DNA of 64,000 nt, taken from NCBI GenBank assembly GCA_900540895.1, contig UQHV01000010.1, forward strand, positions 1 to 64,000. The letters are read 5' to 3'. Made by a program: the position numbers and the translations under genes. The notes beneath the pieces are model-generated. The model ran no database searches, was not told the origin of the DNA, and worked only from the letters and a program-made list of their open reading frames with translations. Source of the stretch: an uncultured Collinsella sp. (GTDB lineage: Bacteria; Actinomycetota; Coriobacteriia; Coriobacteriales; Coriobacteriaceae). Below, one piece after another: positions 1-7,770 of the stretch. Positions within the stretch are counted from its first letter, which is position 1, and the number at the start of each line of letters is the position of its first letter.

Positions 1-55
1 CAAAAAAGCTCCCATTGCTGGGAGCTCTTTCATTTAATGGTGCGGGCGAAAGGAC
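1..55. repeat. Direct repeat of tRNA-Leu 3' end plus terminator (copy 1)
   Basis: These 55 bases are identical to 190-244, where they form the T-arm/acceptor/CCA end of the intact minus-strand tRNA-Leu and its terminator hairpin. Here the copy stops after the first T-arm bases and runs into unrelated sequence. It may extend left of the window. This is a partial tRNA gene duplication, of the kind left by site-specific recombination or unequal crossover in a tRNA. Confidence 0.85.
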
Positions 56-189
56 GTCCGCGTATCCGCTTCGCGGATCCGCACCGGCTTCGGCCGCCTG
101 CCGGCGTCCTCGCCAGCTCGCTAAAAGCGCTCCGCGTTTTCTTGACGCTCGCTCCTTCGCAGGTTCAAGTCCCCGCGATGGGCCCATAA
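56..189. other. Non-coding segment between the two tRNA-Leu 3'-end copies
   Basis: This stretch contains no credible gene. At 162-172 it carries GGTTCAAGTCC, a T-arm-like sequence that is the exact inverse of the tRNA-Leu T-arm at 241-251, followed by CCCCGCGATGGGCCCA, which resembles a tRNA acceptor end on the plus strand. The T-stem would not pair well, so I read it as a degenerate tRNA remnant rather than a functional gene. Confidence 0.4.
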
Positions 190-190
190 C

Positions 191-215
191 AAAAAAGCTC
201 CCATTGCTGGGAGCT
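191..215 (-). terminator. Terminator of tRNA-Leu
   Basis: On the minus strand AGCTCCCA-GCAA-TGGGAGCT is followed by a T run, a short perfect hairpin with U-tail just after the tRNA 3' end. An identical hairpin lies at 2-26. Confidence 0.8.
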
Positions 216-226
216 CTTTCATTTAA

Positions 227-313
227 TGGTGCGGGCGAAAGGACTTGAACCTTCATGGGGTTGCCCCCATACGGACCTGAACCGTACGCGTCTGCCAATT
301 CCGCCACGCCCGC
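227..313 (-). tRNA. tRNA-Leu (anticodon CAG)
   Basis: The minus strand reads GCGGGCG at the 5' end, pairing with CGCCCGC before the discriminator A, with CCA encoded at 229-227. The anticodon loop TTCAGGT sits between TACGG and CCGTA and gives CAG, decoding CUG. A long variable arm (tgggggcaacccca) is as expected for a class II tRNA. Confidence 0.93.
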
Positions 314-324
314 GTGCAGGAATT

Positions 325-353
325 AGAATAACGGAGCGCCACCGCGAACGCAA
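325..353 (-). promoter_or_regulatory. Promoter of tRNA-Leu
   Basis: On the minus strand TTGCGT (348-353) and TATTCT (325-330) are separated by 17 bases and lie 12 bases upstream of the tRNA. It sits between the tatD stop and the tRNA, so the tRNA has its own promoter. Confidence 0.55.
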
Positions 354-356
354 GAA

Positions 357-1274
357 CTATTTTTGAAAAAGTTTGCAGGCATTTTCCCAGGCGGCTCGAG
401 CGATTGCCTCAGCGTCCTCGCCGGTACGATCGACGCGGTCGTTGACCAGCGCATTTGCTGTGATGGAAATCATTGCAGACTCGCACTCAAGACCGCGAAT
501 GGGCTCCGGCGCCATATAGGGACAATCCGTCTCGAACAAAATACGGTCGAGCGGGGTTGCCGCGAATGCCTCGCGCACGTCGTCGTTGCGCTTAAAGGTA
601 GCCGCGCCGCCATAGGCGATGTAACAACCCAAATCCACAAAGCGCTCCATCGTGGCTCGGTCCTCGCCAAAGCAGTGCAGTACGCAACCGGCCTGGGGCA
701 CGCCGACCTCGCGCAACACGTTGTAGGCGTCCACATGCGAGGTGCGCTCCTCGTCCGCGTCCTCATGACGCAGGTGCAGCTCTACCGGCACATCGCGGCG
801 TACGGCAAGCTCCAGCTGCCGCGCCATGCAGTCGATCTGCACGTCGTGGGGCGCCGGCGCAATATCGTCGTCGTAATCCATGTGGTAGTCCAGGCCAATT
901 TCGCCGATGCCAACACACAACGGATCGTCGAGCGCAGTCACAATCTGGGCATGGATATCATCGGTGTAGTCCGGTGCGCCATAGGGGTGCACGCCGGCGA
1001 GATACTTAATCTGCGGAATATCTCGCATCGGCAAAATCTCGCGCACCAGCCAGTCACTATAGTCCGTCACGCTACGCTTGTCGGCGATGGGGTCGAACAT
1101 CGTCACCAGCAGGTCGACGCCCGCGGCTTTAGCGCGCACGAGCGTCTCGGGCACTTCTTTGCCCCAGAACGAAAGCAGATGCGCATGCGTGTCGGCAAGC
1201 GGTGCCAAGGGCACGGGACAAGCAACCGTCTTCTTTTTCTTGGTAAACGTCACGCGTTCGACATTAGGCGTCAT
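357..1274 (-). CDS. tatD: TatD family metal-dependent hydrolase
   Basis: 305-residue TIM-barrel DNase/hydrolase of the TatD family, expected to be cytosolic and to use two metal ions. Visible motifs are DTHAHL (28-33), GEIGLDYH (124-131), HLRHED (167-172), HCFG (200-203) and ETDCPYMAPEP (248-258), which carry the family's His, Glu and Asp ligands. I chose the ATG at 1274 because upstream in-frame codons would lie deep inside rsmA and add a low-complexity basic tail. This start overlaps the rsmA stop by 11 bases, which suggests translational coupling. The pairing tatD-rsmA is common in Gram-positives. The exact substrate (DNA ends or D-aminoacyl-tRNA) cannot be read from sequence. Confidence 0.9.
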   Translation of the reverse strand: MTPNVERVTFTKKKKTVACPVPLAPLADTHAHLLSFWGKEVPETLVRAKAAGVDLLVTMFDPIADKRSVTDYSDWLVREILPMRDIPQIKYLAGVHPYGAPDYTDDIHAQIVTALDDPLCVGIGEIGLDYHMDYDDDIAPAPHDVQIDCMARQLELAVRRDVPVELHLRHEDADEERTSHVDAYNVLREVGVPQAGCVLHCFGEDRATMERFVDLGCYIAYGGAATFKRNDDVREAFAATPLDRILFETDCPYMAPEPIRGLECESAMISITANALVNDRVDRTGEDAEAIARAAWENACKLFQK

Positions 1275-2124
1275 GGGAAAGCTCCTGAGCCAAGCGGACA
1301 AAGGCGGCGACGTCGAGCGTCTCGGCGCGCGTGGTAGGTGCGATACCGCAGGCCTCAAAGGCGGCGTCGAGCGCGTCCTTGGCAAAGCCGTTGGCGCTCA
1401 TAGAGTTGCGAATCGTCTTGCGACGCTGAGCAAACGCGGCGTCGATCACGCGGGCCACAAACTCGCGGTCGATGCCCTCGGGTACCATACCGTCAACGCG
1501 ATCGATGCGCACCACGGCAGAATCCACATGCGGCGCCGGCATAAAGCAGCGCGGCGGCACCTCAAAGCGCCCCGTCACCTGCGCATACAGGCCGAGTTTT
1601 GCCGTGTAGCCGCCATAGGTCTTGTTGCCCGGCGTTGCGCCAATACGATCTGCAACTTCCTTTTGCACCATAACGACAGCGCGCATAAGCGCGGGCATCG
1701 TCTGGAAAAACTGAAGGATGATCGTCGCCGCCACGTTATAGGGCAGATTCGCGACAAACACCGTGGGTTCACCACCGGCGGCATGCTCAATCTGCTCCGG
1801 CGTCACCTTGAGCGCATCGCCCATGATAAAGCGGAAGTTGGCATAGTCGGCGGCGTGGGCATCGAGCACCGGCTCAAGCTCGGGATCAGCCTCGATCGAC
1901 ATGACGCACGCCGCCTCCTGCAGCAGCGCAAGCGTGAGCGTGCCAATGCCCGGGCCAACCTCGAGCACGCGCTCATCGCCCGCAAGCTCGGAAAGCTCGC
2001 AAATACGCTCAATTACATGGTTGTCGATCAGGAAGTTCTGGCCCAGGCGATGCTTGGTCGCAAGGCCAAACTCCTCTAGCAGCTCCCTAGTTGCCGTGGG
2101 GTTTGCCAAAGGCGAAGTTGTCAT
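1264..2124 (-). CDS. rsmA: 16S rRNA (adenine-N6,N6)-dimethyltransferase RsmA/KsgA
   Basis: 286 residues, the normal length for RsmA, which dimethylates two adjacent adenosines in the 3' helix of 16S rRNA during late 30S assembly, using S-adenosylmethionine. LGQNFL (28-32 region), the SAM-binding VLEVGPGIGTLT (53-64) and the catalytic NLPYN (126-130) are all present. A purine-rich GGAGG stands just upstream of the ATG. The 3' end overlaps tatD. Confidence 0.95.
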   Translation of the reverse strand: MTTSPLANPTATRELLEEFGLATKHRLGQNFLIDNHVIERICELSELAGDERVLEVGPGIGTLTLALLQEAACVMSIEADPELEPVLDAHAADYANFRFIMGDALKVTPEQIEHAAGGEPTVFVANLPYNVAATIILQFFQTMPALMRAVVMVQKEVADRIGATPGNKTYGGYTAKLGLYAQVTGRFEVPPRCFMPAPHVDSAVVRIDRVDGMVPEGIDREFVARVIDAAFAQRRKTIRNSMSANGFAKDALDAAFEACGIAPTTRAETLDVAAFVRLAQELSHDA

Positions 2125-2160
2125 GGTTGCCTCCTTAACATGGTGGCTGCATCGTAAAGC

Positions 2161-2190
2161 AAAAGGGCATGGACCGTTGCGGCCATGCCC
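2161..2190 (-). terminator. Terminator after metG
   Basis: On the minus strand GGGCATGG and CCATGCCC form a hairpin around a CCGCAACGG core, followed by TTTT. It lies 42 bases past the metG stop and separates it from rsmA. Confidence 0.75.
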
Positions 2191-2231
2191 TTACATCTAA
2201 ACAGCAAATTGCCGATATGGCGCGCAGCGGC

Positions 2232-3833
2232 TTAGCCCAGACGCGGGAACAGCGGCTCGCCCTTCTCGACGGGCTGACCACCGGCAAGCAGGCCCCAAGC
2301 GCAAATGCCCTTGAGGTCGTCGCTCGCGGCCTCGTCCTCGCAGGACAGGCGGCGCAGGGCCTCGGCAGAGGTCTGGGGCATGAGCGGCATCAGCAGGTGA
2401 GCGGCAATGCGGATGGCCTCGAGCAGGTTGTAGATCACAAACGCCAGCTCGTCAGCCTTGGCCTCGTCCTTGGCAAGTGCCCAAGGCTCGGAGTCCTCGA
2501 TGTAGTGGTTGGCGGCATGGATGAGCTCCATGACCTCGTCCTTAGCTCCACCGTAATCGAGCACGTCCATCTTGGCCATGTAACGATCGACCAGGCCATC
2601 GGCAATTTTTGCCAGCGGGTTGTCGAACGCATCGAACGATGCGGGCTTGGCGGGCGCGCAACCGTCAAAGTACTTGCCGCTCATGTTGAGCGAACGCGAG
2701 ATAAGGTTGCCCCAGCTGTTGGCCAGGTCGGCGTTGTAGACCTGCTCCATGCGCTCGAAGCTGATGGCGCCGTCGGTGCCGGGCACCACGTCGGTCATAA
2801 AGTAATAGCGATAGCCCTCAACGCCCAGCATGTCGATAACGTCCTGCGGAGCGATGGCGTTGCCGCGGCTCTTGGACATCTTCTCGGCCTTGCCGGTCTC
2901 GGCGTTGCGCACGGTCAGGAAGCCGTGGGCAAAGACGTGCTCGGGCAGGGCTTCACCGATGGCCATGAGCATGGCGGGCCAAATGACGCAGTGGAAGCGG
3001 ATGATGTCCTTGCCCACGATGTGGAACTGCGCGGGCCAGCGATAGGCCAGCTCGGCACGGGCCTCGTCGGTGTCGACACCGTAGCCGACGGCCGTCATAT
3101 AGTTGAGCAGCGCATCGAACCACACGTAGGTCACGTGACCCTCGTCGAACGGGACCTGAATGCCCCAGTCAAAGCTCGTACGGCTCACGGAAAGGTCGTT
3201 GAGGCCGCCTTCGACAAAGCTGCGCACCTCGTTCATGCGGAACGTGGGCTCAACAAAGTCGGGGTGCTCGTCGTAAAGCTTGAGCAGCTTGTCCTGGAAC
3301 GCAGAGAGCTTAAAGAAGTAGGACTCCTCCTGCACGCGCTCGAGCGGACGGTGGCAATCGGGGCACAGGTGCTGGCCGACGCTGCCGTACTCTTCGTCAC
3401 CCTTCTGGACCTGTGTATCGGTAAAGTAGGTCTCGTCGGGCACGCAGTACCAGCCGTCGTAGCTGCCCTTATACAGGTAGCCGGACTCCTTCATGCGCTC
3501 CCACAGATACTGCACCGCATGATGCTGGCGCGGCTCGGTGGTGCGGATGAAGTCGTCGTTGGAGATCTCGAGCTTGCTCCACAGCTCCTTGAAGTGCGGA
3601 GCCTGGCTGTCGGTCCACTCCTGCGGCGTCATGTTGTGCTTGGCTGCAGCCTCGGCGACCTTCTCGCCGTGCTCGTCCATGCCAGTCAGGAACTTGACGT
3701 TATAGCCGGCAGAGCGACGATAGCGAGCCTGGACGTCGGCGATGATGGTGGAATAAGCCGTACCCAGGTGCGGATCGGCGTTGACGTAGTAGATGGGAGT
3801 CGTGATAAAGAACGAAGGCTTGCTTTGATCCAT
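2232..3833 (-). CDS. metG: Methionyl-tRNA synthetase
   Basis: 533-residue class I aminoacyl-tRNA synthetase that charges tRNA-Met and initiator tRNA. TPIYYVNADPHLG (12-23) contains the HIGH-type signature and KMSKS is at 318-322. A CPDC pair (157-160) lies in the connective-peptide zinc knuckle. The protein ends shortly after the anticodon-binding helical domain, so it is the short form without the C-terminal EMAP-like tRNA-binding domain. GGAGG lies 9 bases before the ATG. No T-box is visible in the 69 bases to rsmI. Confidence 0.96.
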   Translation of the reverse strand: MDQSKPSFFITTPIYYVNADPHLGTAYSTIIADVQARYRRSAGYNVKFLTGMDEHGEKVAEAAAKHNMTPQEWTDSQAPHFKELWSKLEISNDDFIRTTEPRQHHAVQYLWERMKESGYLYKGSYDGWYCVPDETYFTDTQVQKGDEEYGSVGQHLCPDCHRPLERVQEESYFFKLSAFQDKLLKLYDEHPDFVEPTFRMNEVRSFVEGGLNDLSVSRTSFDWGIQVPFDEGHVTYVWFDALLNYMTAVGYGVDTDEARAELAYRWPAQFHIVGKDIIRFHCVIWPAMLMAIGEALPEHVFAHGFLTVRNAETGKAEKMSKSRGNAIAPQDVIDMLGVEGYRYYFMTDVVPGTDGAISFERMEQVYNADLANSWGNLISRSLNMSGKYFDGCAPAKPASFDAFDNPLAKIADGLVDRYMAKMDVLDYGGAKDEVMELIHAANHYIEDSEPWALAKDEAKADELAFVIYNLLEAIRIAAHLLMPLMPQTSAEALRRLSCEDEAASDDLKGICAWGLLAGGQPVEKGEPLFPRLG

Positions 3834-3902
3834 GGGGTTTGTCCTCCAGAAAAACGTTGCATACAGGGGATGATTCTAGCGCAAGGGCTGGATATCCTCC
3901 AT

Positions 3903-4781
3903 CTATTGCATATCGAGCACCATGGCATAGACATCGCGCTTGCGGCGCGAATACTTCTGCGACAGGCGCTTTGCCACCGCGGAGGCGGGCTCCCCCTCCT
4001 CGAGCGCGGTGCGAATGTCCTCGCGCAGGGCTTCGTCGGGGTCTACCGCTGCGGCTCCAACCGGCGCAATGCCGGCATCCTCATCCTCGCTCGGCGGCGC
4101 GATGACCAGCGCAATCTCACCCTTTACCTCGCCACGGGCGCGCAGCTCCTCGGTTAGCTGGGCGGCGGATCCACGCAAGACTTCCTCGTGCAGTTTGGTG
4201 AGCTCGCGACAGACGGCAACCTCACGCTGGGGAAAGACCTCCGCCACGGCCTCGAGCGTCGCCACGATGCGATGTGGAGACTCGTAGAAGATGAGCGCGC
4301 CGGGGACGACGGCAAGGCGCTGCAGTCGGCGCACGCGGTCGCCGTGCTTGCGACCCAAAAAGCCTTCGAAGAAGAAATGCTCGCAGGGAATACCGGACGA
4401 CACGAGCGCCGTGACGCAAGCAGAGGGGCCGGGAATAACCTCGACAGGCACATCCGCCTCGCGCGCCGCCTCAACCAAAGCCTGGCCGGGATCAGACACA
4501 CTCGGCATACCGGCGTCTGAGGCAAAGGCAAGGGTCTCCCCCGCCAGCAGGCGGTCGACCAGGCCGGCTGCGCGACTTGCGATCACGTTCTCGTCGCAAC
4601 GAACGAGCGGCTTGGAGATGCCTAGGTGCATCAGCAACTTTGAGGTCACACGCGTGTCCTCGCAGCAGACGGCGTCGGCGGCAGCAAATGCCTCGCCGAC
4701 GCGCGGAGACAGGTCGCCCAGGTTACCGATGGGCGTACCGACCACATAAAGTTTGCCCGTGTGGGCGCTGTTTTGCGTCAT
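3903..4781 (-). CDS. rsmI: 16S rRNA (cytidine(1402)-2'-O)-methyltransferase RsmI
   Basis: 292 residues, tetrapyrrole-methylase fold. It methylates the 2'-OH of C1402 in the 30S decoding centre. Signature stretches are TPIGNLGDLSPR (15-26), CEDTR, DAGMPSVSDPG, the GPSA loop and YESPHR. The start lies 6 bases after the stop of the upstream GH5-like gene, so the two are probably co-transcribed, and metG follows 69 bases downstream. Confidence 0.95.
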   Translation of the reverse strand: MTQNSAHTGKLYVVGTPIGNLGDLSPRVGEAFAAADAVCCEDTRVTSKLLMHLGISKPLVRCDENVIASRAAGLVDRLLAGETLAFASDAGMPSVSDPGQALVEAAREADVPVEVIPGPSACVTALVSSGIPCEHFFFEGFLGRKHGDRVRRLQRLAVVPGALIFYESPHRIVATLEAVAEVFPQREVAVCRELTKLHEEVLRGSAAQLTEELRARGEVKGEIALVIAPPSEDEDAGIAPVGAAAVDPDEALREDIRTALEEGEPASAVAKRLSQKYSRRKRDVYAMVLDMQ

Positions 4782-4787
4782 ATCAAC

Positions 4788-5849
4788 CTATTCAATCATG
4801 CCGCGCTCGAGCGTGCCGAGTGCCGCGCGGGCGTCCCATGCTGCAATACGCTTCTCGGTCTTCCACGTTTGGAAGAACCAACCGGCAGCCGGCGCAAACG
4901 ATGCCAGCTGGTTGGCGATGAACACGCGCTCGTAGGCATTGCGGCCCTCGGGCGTAACCGACGAGTTGGCAAAGATCGCCGCGCCCGACCATTCGCCCAC
5001 CAGCACGGGGAACCCAGTTGAAATCGCTTCTTTAAGCTCGCGCTTGTTACGCGAAATCGCCGTCGTCAGCCCGCGGGGGCTCGTGATGTCGAGCGCATGC
5101 TCGTCGCGGTAATGGTACAGGTGAAGGTCCATGTAGACGTTCTTGTACTTGGCGCCGCGCATAAAATGCTTCCACTCGCTGGGATGCCCCGACGACGAGA
5201 AAACGACGATCTTATCCTCGGGCATATACGAACGGACGAGCTCGTAAGCATCGCGATAGAAATTGCGCAGGTAGTGAGCAGGAATGCCATCCGTCATGGT
5301 GAAGAGGCTCTTGCGGACACTCATCTGCGGCGTATCCAGCAGCTCAATACCCAGCAGGCTCTCGGCCTCGCCGTAGCGATCGGCCAAGCGCTCGAGCACG
5401 TCGAGTGCGACATGACGACCGTTGGTGGACGAATGCCACTCGGCAACAGCCTCCGGCGTGGCGGGCGAATCGTTGGAATCGCCCTGGCCACCGGGCACAG
5501 TCGCCAGGTCAAGCAGCACGCGAATGTTGTACTTGGCAGCCCACTCAATCGCGCGGTCGATGTAATCGACAACCGAGATGTAGGAGGCATCGGACTCCTG
5601 TGAGCCAAAGGCATACCAAGGCACCGGCAGGCGCACGGCGTTGAGGCCGATCTGCGCCATGCGACGGAAATCGTCCTCGCTCACAAACGTCTCGTAATGA
5701 CGGCGCATGCGCTCGTTATAGGCGGCGGTGCCCATGGCCTCCTGCAGCTCGGCCGCGTTGGATGCACCGGTCGCCGCGTATAGCGACGGGGTCACCCAAG
5801 GCTCGGGAATAAACCAGCCAGAGAGATTAACGCCGAGTATCCTCTCCAT
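4788..5849 (-). CDS. GH5-like (cellulase/exo-1,3-glucanase fold) protein with altered active site
   Basis: 353 residues; the ATG at 5849 follows AAGGGGG by a good distance, whereas the upstream extension is non-homologous in character. GVNLSGWFIPEPWVTPSL (6-23) is the typical opening of GH5 exo-beta-glucanases, RLPVPWYAF (73-81) matches the RIPxxYWAF strand, HLYHY is at 243-247 and the nucleophile motif VGEWSGA is at 284-290 (Glu286). The acid/base motif, normally NEP after a GLELLN-type strand, is replaced by DTP (172-174) in LLGIELLDTPQ. No signal peptide is seen, so it is probably cytosolic. It may be a sugar-binding or otherwise repurposed GH5 protein. It precedes rsmI by 6 bases. Confidence 0.8.
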   Translation of the reverse strand: MERILGVNLSGWFIPEPWVTPSLYAATGASNAAELQEAMGTAAYNERMRRHYETFVSEDDFRRMAQIGLNAVRLPVPWYAFGSQESDASYISVVDYIDRAIEWAAKYNIRVLLDLATVPGGQGDSNDSPATPEAVAEWHSSTNGRHVALDVLERLADRYGEAESLLGIELLDTPQMSVRKSLFTMTDGIPAHYLRNFYRDAYELVRSYMPEDKIVVFSSSGHPSEWKHFMRGAKYKNVYMDLHLYHYRDEHALDITSPRGLTTAISRNKRELKEAISTGFPVLVGEWSGAAIFANSSVTPEGRNAYERVFIANQLASFAPAAGWFFQTWKTEKRIAAWDARAALGTLERGMIE

Positions 5850-5914
5850 CACTGCCCCCTTCGGATCGTGCAGGCCGAGCCTGCATCGTATTGCATAGGA
5901 AAAGTATCGTTTTG

Positions 5915-5951
5915 AGTATACCCGCGCATGCGGACAGACGACCGAACGGTC
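5915..5951 (-). promoter_or_regulatory. Possible promoter and operator of the GH5-like gene
   Basis: On the minus strand TATACT (5915-5920) lies about 65 bases before the start codon. The -35 zone lacks a TTGACA-like hexamer but is overlapped by the palindrome GACCGTTCGGTC (5940-5951), a plausible regulator site. This is position-based inference only. Confidence 0.3.
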
Positions 5952-6087
5952 TGTAAAGTGGCGCAAAAGCGGGAGGAATGTCTGAGCGGGCGGGCCCGAG
6001 ATGTGCACGCACGTCGGAAGTAAGCGCCGGAAAGCGCATCCCACTCTGAAGCCAAATTCCGGGACGCAATTTCCGCAGAGCCCTCAA

Positions 6088-6118
6088 TAAAAGAAAAGGA
6101 CCCCTTTGCAGAGGTCCT
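6088..6118 (-). terminator. Terminator after tRNA-Phe
   Basis: On the minus strand AGGACC and GGTCCT enclose TCTGCAAAGG and are followed by TTTCTTTT. It starts 14 bases beyond the tRNA 3' end. Confidence 0.75.
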
Positions 6119-6131
6119 AGTCAATTCAAGG

Positions 6132-6204
<73 letters not shown>

Positions 6205-6236
6205 ATTTGAGGTGTGCCTTGTTTCAAGGCTTGATT

Positions 6237-6264
6237 AGTATAACCAAGAACGCGTTCCGGTCAA
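6237..6264 (-). promoter_or_regulatory. Promoter of tRNA-Phe
   Basis: On the minus strand TTGACC (6259-6264) and TATACT (6237-6242) are 16 bases apart, with the -10 box 32 bases before the mature 5' end. Confidence 0.65.
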
Positions 6265-6327
6265 CCGAGAATTTTAAAAAAGTTTTTGAGCACAGCCTCG
6301 GTTCTATAAATCGGCACGTCAGAGACA

Positions 6328-6615
6328 TCAGCCGGCAGCAAGAAGTTTTTCGCTCAGAGCCGCACGGGCAAACTCACTTGGCGTCATCCCCTCGGCAGCC
6401 GCCCGTCGACGAATGGCCTCCTTCATTCCCAGAGGAATCTTGACCGACAGCGTTGCCGTCCCCTCACCTGAGAGCGGGGGCCGTCCATGCACGATCCCAC
6501 CAACGGTGTGTTCGCCATCCGGAAACTCTCCGCGCTCGTACGACTCGCACCACGCGTCAATCATTTCATCCGTTACAACCTGACCATTAGCGGCCGTATA
6601 CGTCTTGCCCATCAT
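6328..6615 (-). CDS. Ribbon-helix-helix (CopG/Arc-type) antitoxin-like protein
   Basis: 95 residues. The C-terminal half (about 55-93: TATLSVKIPLGMKEAIRRRA, then EGMTPSEFARAALSEKL) is a clear RHH DNA-binding domain with a beta strand followed by two helices. The N-terminal half is acidic and could contact a partner. The ATG overlaps the stop of the upstream 88-residue gene by 4 bases (ATGA), the usual layout of a type II toxin-antitoxin operon, here with toxin first. Family-level naming of the pair is not secure. Confidence 0.7.
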   Translation of the reverse strand: MMGKTYTAANGQVVTDEMIDAWCESYERGEFPDGEHTVGGIVHGRPPLSGEGTATLSVKIPLGMKEAIRRRAAAEGMTPSEFARAALSEKLLAAG

Positions 6616-6878
6616 CGACCCCTTTGCCGAGCCTGTTCAATCTCCTGCCAAAATTTCTTCTGGACTGGAGACAAGGCATGAATGATAAGCCACCCACGGA
6701 CAAGCTCGACCGCGACAAGCTCCACGCTTCGTCCGTCTGGGAGCCATCCAATCGCAAGCCATCTCGGCGGCTCGTCCTTCGACTCGCGACGAATGCACTC
6801 AGTAACCGCAAGCCAAGCGCTAAGCAACTGCTTTTCCGTCAGGTGCTTTTTAGCGTTGGGATGGATCTCAACATCCAT
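6612..6878 (-). CDS. Small toxin-like partner of the RHH protein
   Basis: 88 residues, starting MDVEIHPNAKKHLTEKQ; a GGAGGAG stands about 10 bases before this ATG, so earlier in-frame starts are not needed. A short beta-rich body with WLAIGWLPDGRSVELVAVE and WLIIHALSPVQKKF resembles the small RNase-fold toxins (BrnT/DUF4258-like) in size and layout, but I do not recognise a diagnostic catalytic motif. The 4-nt overlap with the RHH gene and isolation at the end of the Tad region support a toxin-antitoxin pair. It could alternatively be a stand-alone regulator pair. Confidence 0.55.
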   Translation of the reverse strand: MDVEIHPNAKKHLTEKQLLSAWLAVTECIRRESKDEPPRWLAIGWLPDGRSVELVAVELVRGWLIIHALSPVQKKFWQEIEQARQRGR

Positions 6879-6937
6879 GCATCTTCTCCTCCATCTTACC
6901 CAATTTCGTATGACGAAAGTCTGCTGTCGCCAATCTC

Positions 6938-7297
6938 TTACGCCGGCACTTGTTGGAGGGCGGGAGGTGTAGCGAGGATTGAAGGGCGTTCCAATACCGC
7001 CCAGGCGCCGGGGCAGGAGCACATACACCAGGGACATACGTTTTCGTAGCGCGCGAGGATATTGCCGCGTGCATCGATGAAGGCGATGTCGATGGGATAG
7101 GCCATAAAACACGTATGGACCGAAGAGCAGCGTGGAAACGCCATGACGAGCGGCAGGCCGTTGGCGGCAACCGGACGCCGTCCCAGCATGCCGCGCAGGC
7201 GCACGACAAACGACTCCGCCACCACAAACTCGGCCGGCGTCCAACCCAGCCTATTGAGTGCCCGCGCGTAGGCGATGTAGGACGAGACCGCGGTCAC
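6938..7297 (-). CDS. DUF192 family protein, last gene of the Tad operon
   Basis: 119 residues from a GTG whose bases overlap the stop of the upstream TadE-like gene (GTGA, 4 nt). The core FVVRLRGMLGRR, then MAFPRCSSVHTCFMAYPIDI and FIDARGNIL, and a final CPWCMCSCPGAWAVLE, match the DUF192 fold (small beta-barrel with an MxxPLDVxF-type strand). Unlike many DUF192 proteins it has no signal peptide and is rich in Cys near residues 88-94. Its translational coupling to the pilus genes suggests a role in pilus biogenesis, but the biochemical function of DUF192 is unknown. Confidence 0.75.
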   Translation of the reverse strand: MTAVSSYIAYARALNRLGWTPAEFVVAESFVVRLRGMLGRRPVAANGLPLVMAFPRCSSVHTCFMAYPIDIAFIDARGNILARYENVCPWCMCSCPGAWAVLERPSILATPPALQQVPA

Positions 7298-7770
7298 ATG
7301 ACCACCCCCGGACGCCATGGATCGACCGTCACCGCACGCTCGTGCGACAACGTTGTCGGCGCCCCCAGCGGAACGCCAGCGATGCTGAGAGAAGTCGGCC
7401 ACGGCTCATAGTGCATGGTGCAGGTGTAGGTCCTAAACGTACCGGATAGGGAGAGCAGGCCACCATCCGATGCCTTCGCGCCTTGCTCGCTCGACACTTC
7501 GATCTGTAAGTCATAGCCTTCCATGGCATTCAGAATTTGAGTCTGAACCGTCGCCGAGGCATCGGCAGAGCTTTCGTCGCCCTCCCCCTCCGACGCCACG
7601 GCATGCGCTAGCACGATGTCGGGCACCACGCGGTCGAAGCGCGCGACAGCGCTGGCAAAGATCATGACGTTGTACACGATGAGTGCCAGCACCAGCAAAA
7701 CGGGCGTAACCACTGCCATCTCCACCGTCGCTTGGGCGCGCTCCTCGCGCAGACGCATGCGGATACTCAT
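7294..7770 (-). CDS. TadE-like pseudopilin
   Basis: 158 residues. The N-terminus has a basic cytoplasmic stretch, then AQATVEMAVVTPVLLVLALI (13-32), the TadE class III prepilin-type hydrophobic segment with the conserved Glu at +5 of the expected cleavage site. The remainder is extracellular, with two Cys-free beta-rich blocks. The start codon overlaps the stop of the TadG-like gene by one base. It is probably a minor pilus subunit or initiator. Confidence 0.75.
   Translation of the reverse strand: MSIRMRLREERAQATVEMAVVTPVLLVLALIVYNVMIFASAVARFDRVVPDIVLAHAVASEGEGDESSADASATVQTQILNAMEGYDLQIEVSSEQGAKASDGGLLSLSGTFRTYTCTMHYEPWPTSLSIAGVPLGAPTTLSHERAVTVDPWRPGVVM

Noticed and set aside
156..189. Functional plus-strand tRNA
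   Set aside because: Only a T-arm-like stretch and an acceptor-like end are visible; the T-stem mispairs and there is no D-arm or anticodon arm upstream.
363..1337. Long plus-strand reading frame opposite tatD
   Set aside because: It is antisense to a gene with clear TatD motifs; no ribosome site or family similarity. Long antisense frames are common in this GC-rich genome.
2169..4157. 662-residue plus-strand frame opposite metG and rsmI
   Set aside because: Composition (His/Val/Gly-rich, no domain) is typical of reverse-strand reading of GC-rich coding DNA; both minus-strand genes are certain.
6612..7244. 210-residue version of the toxin-like gene
   Set aside because: The N-terminal extension overlaps the DUF192 gene in another frame; a good ribosome site precedes the internal ATG at 6878.
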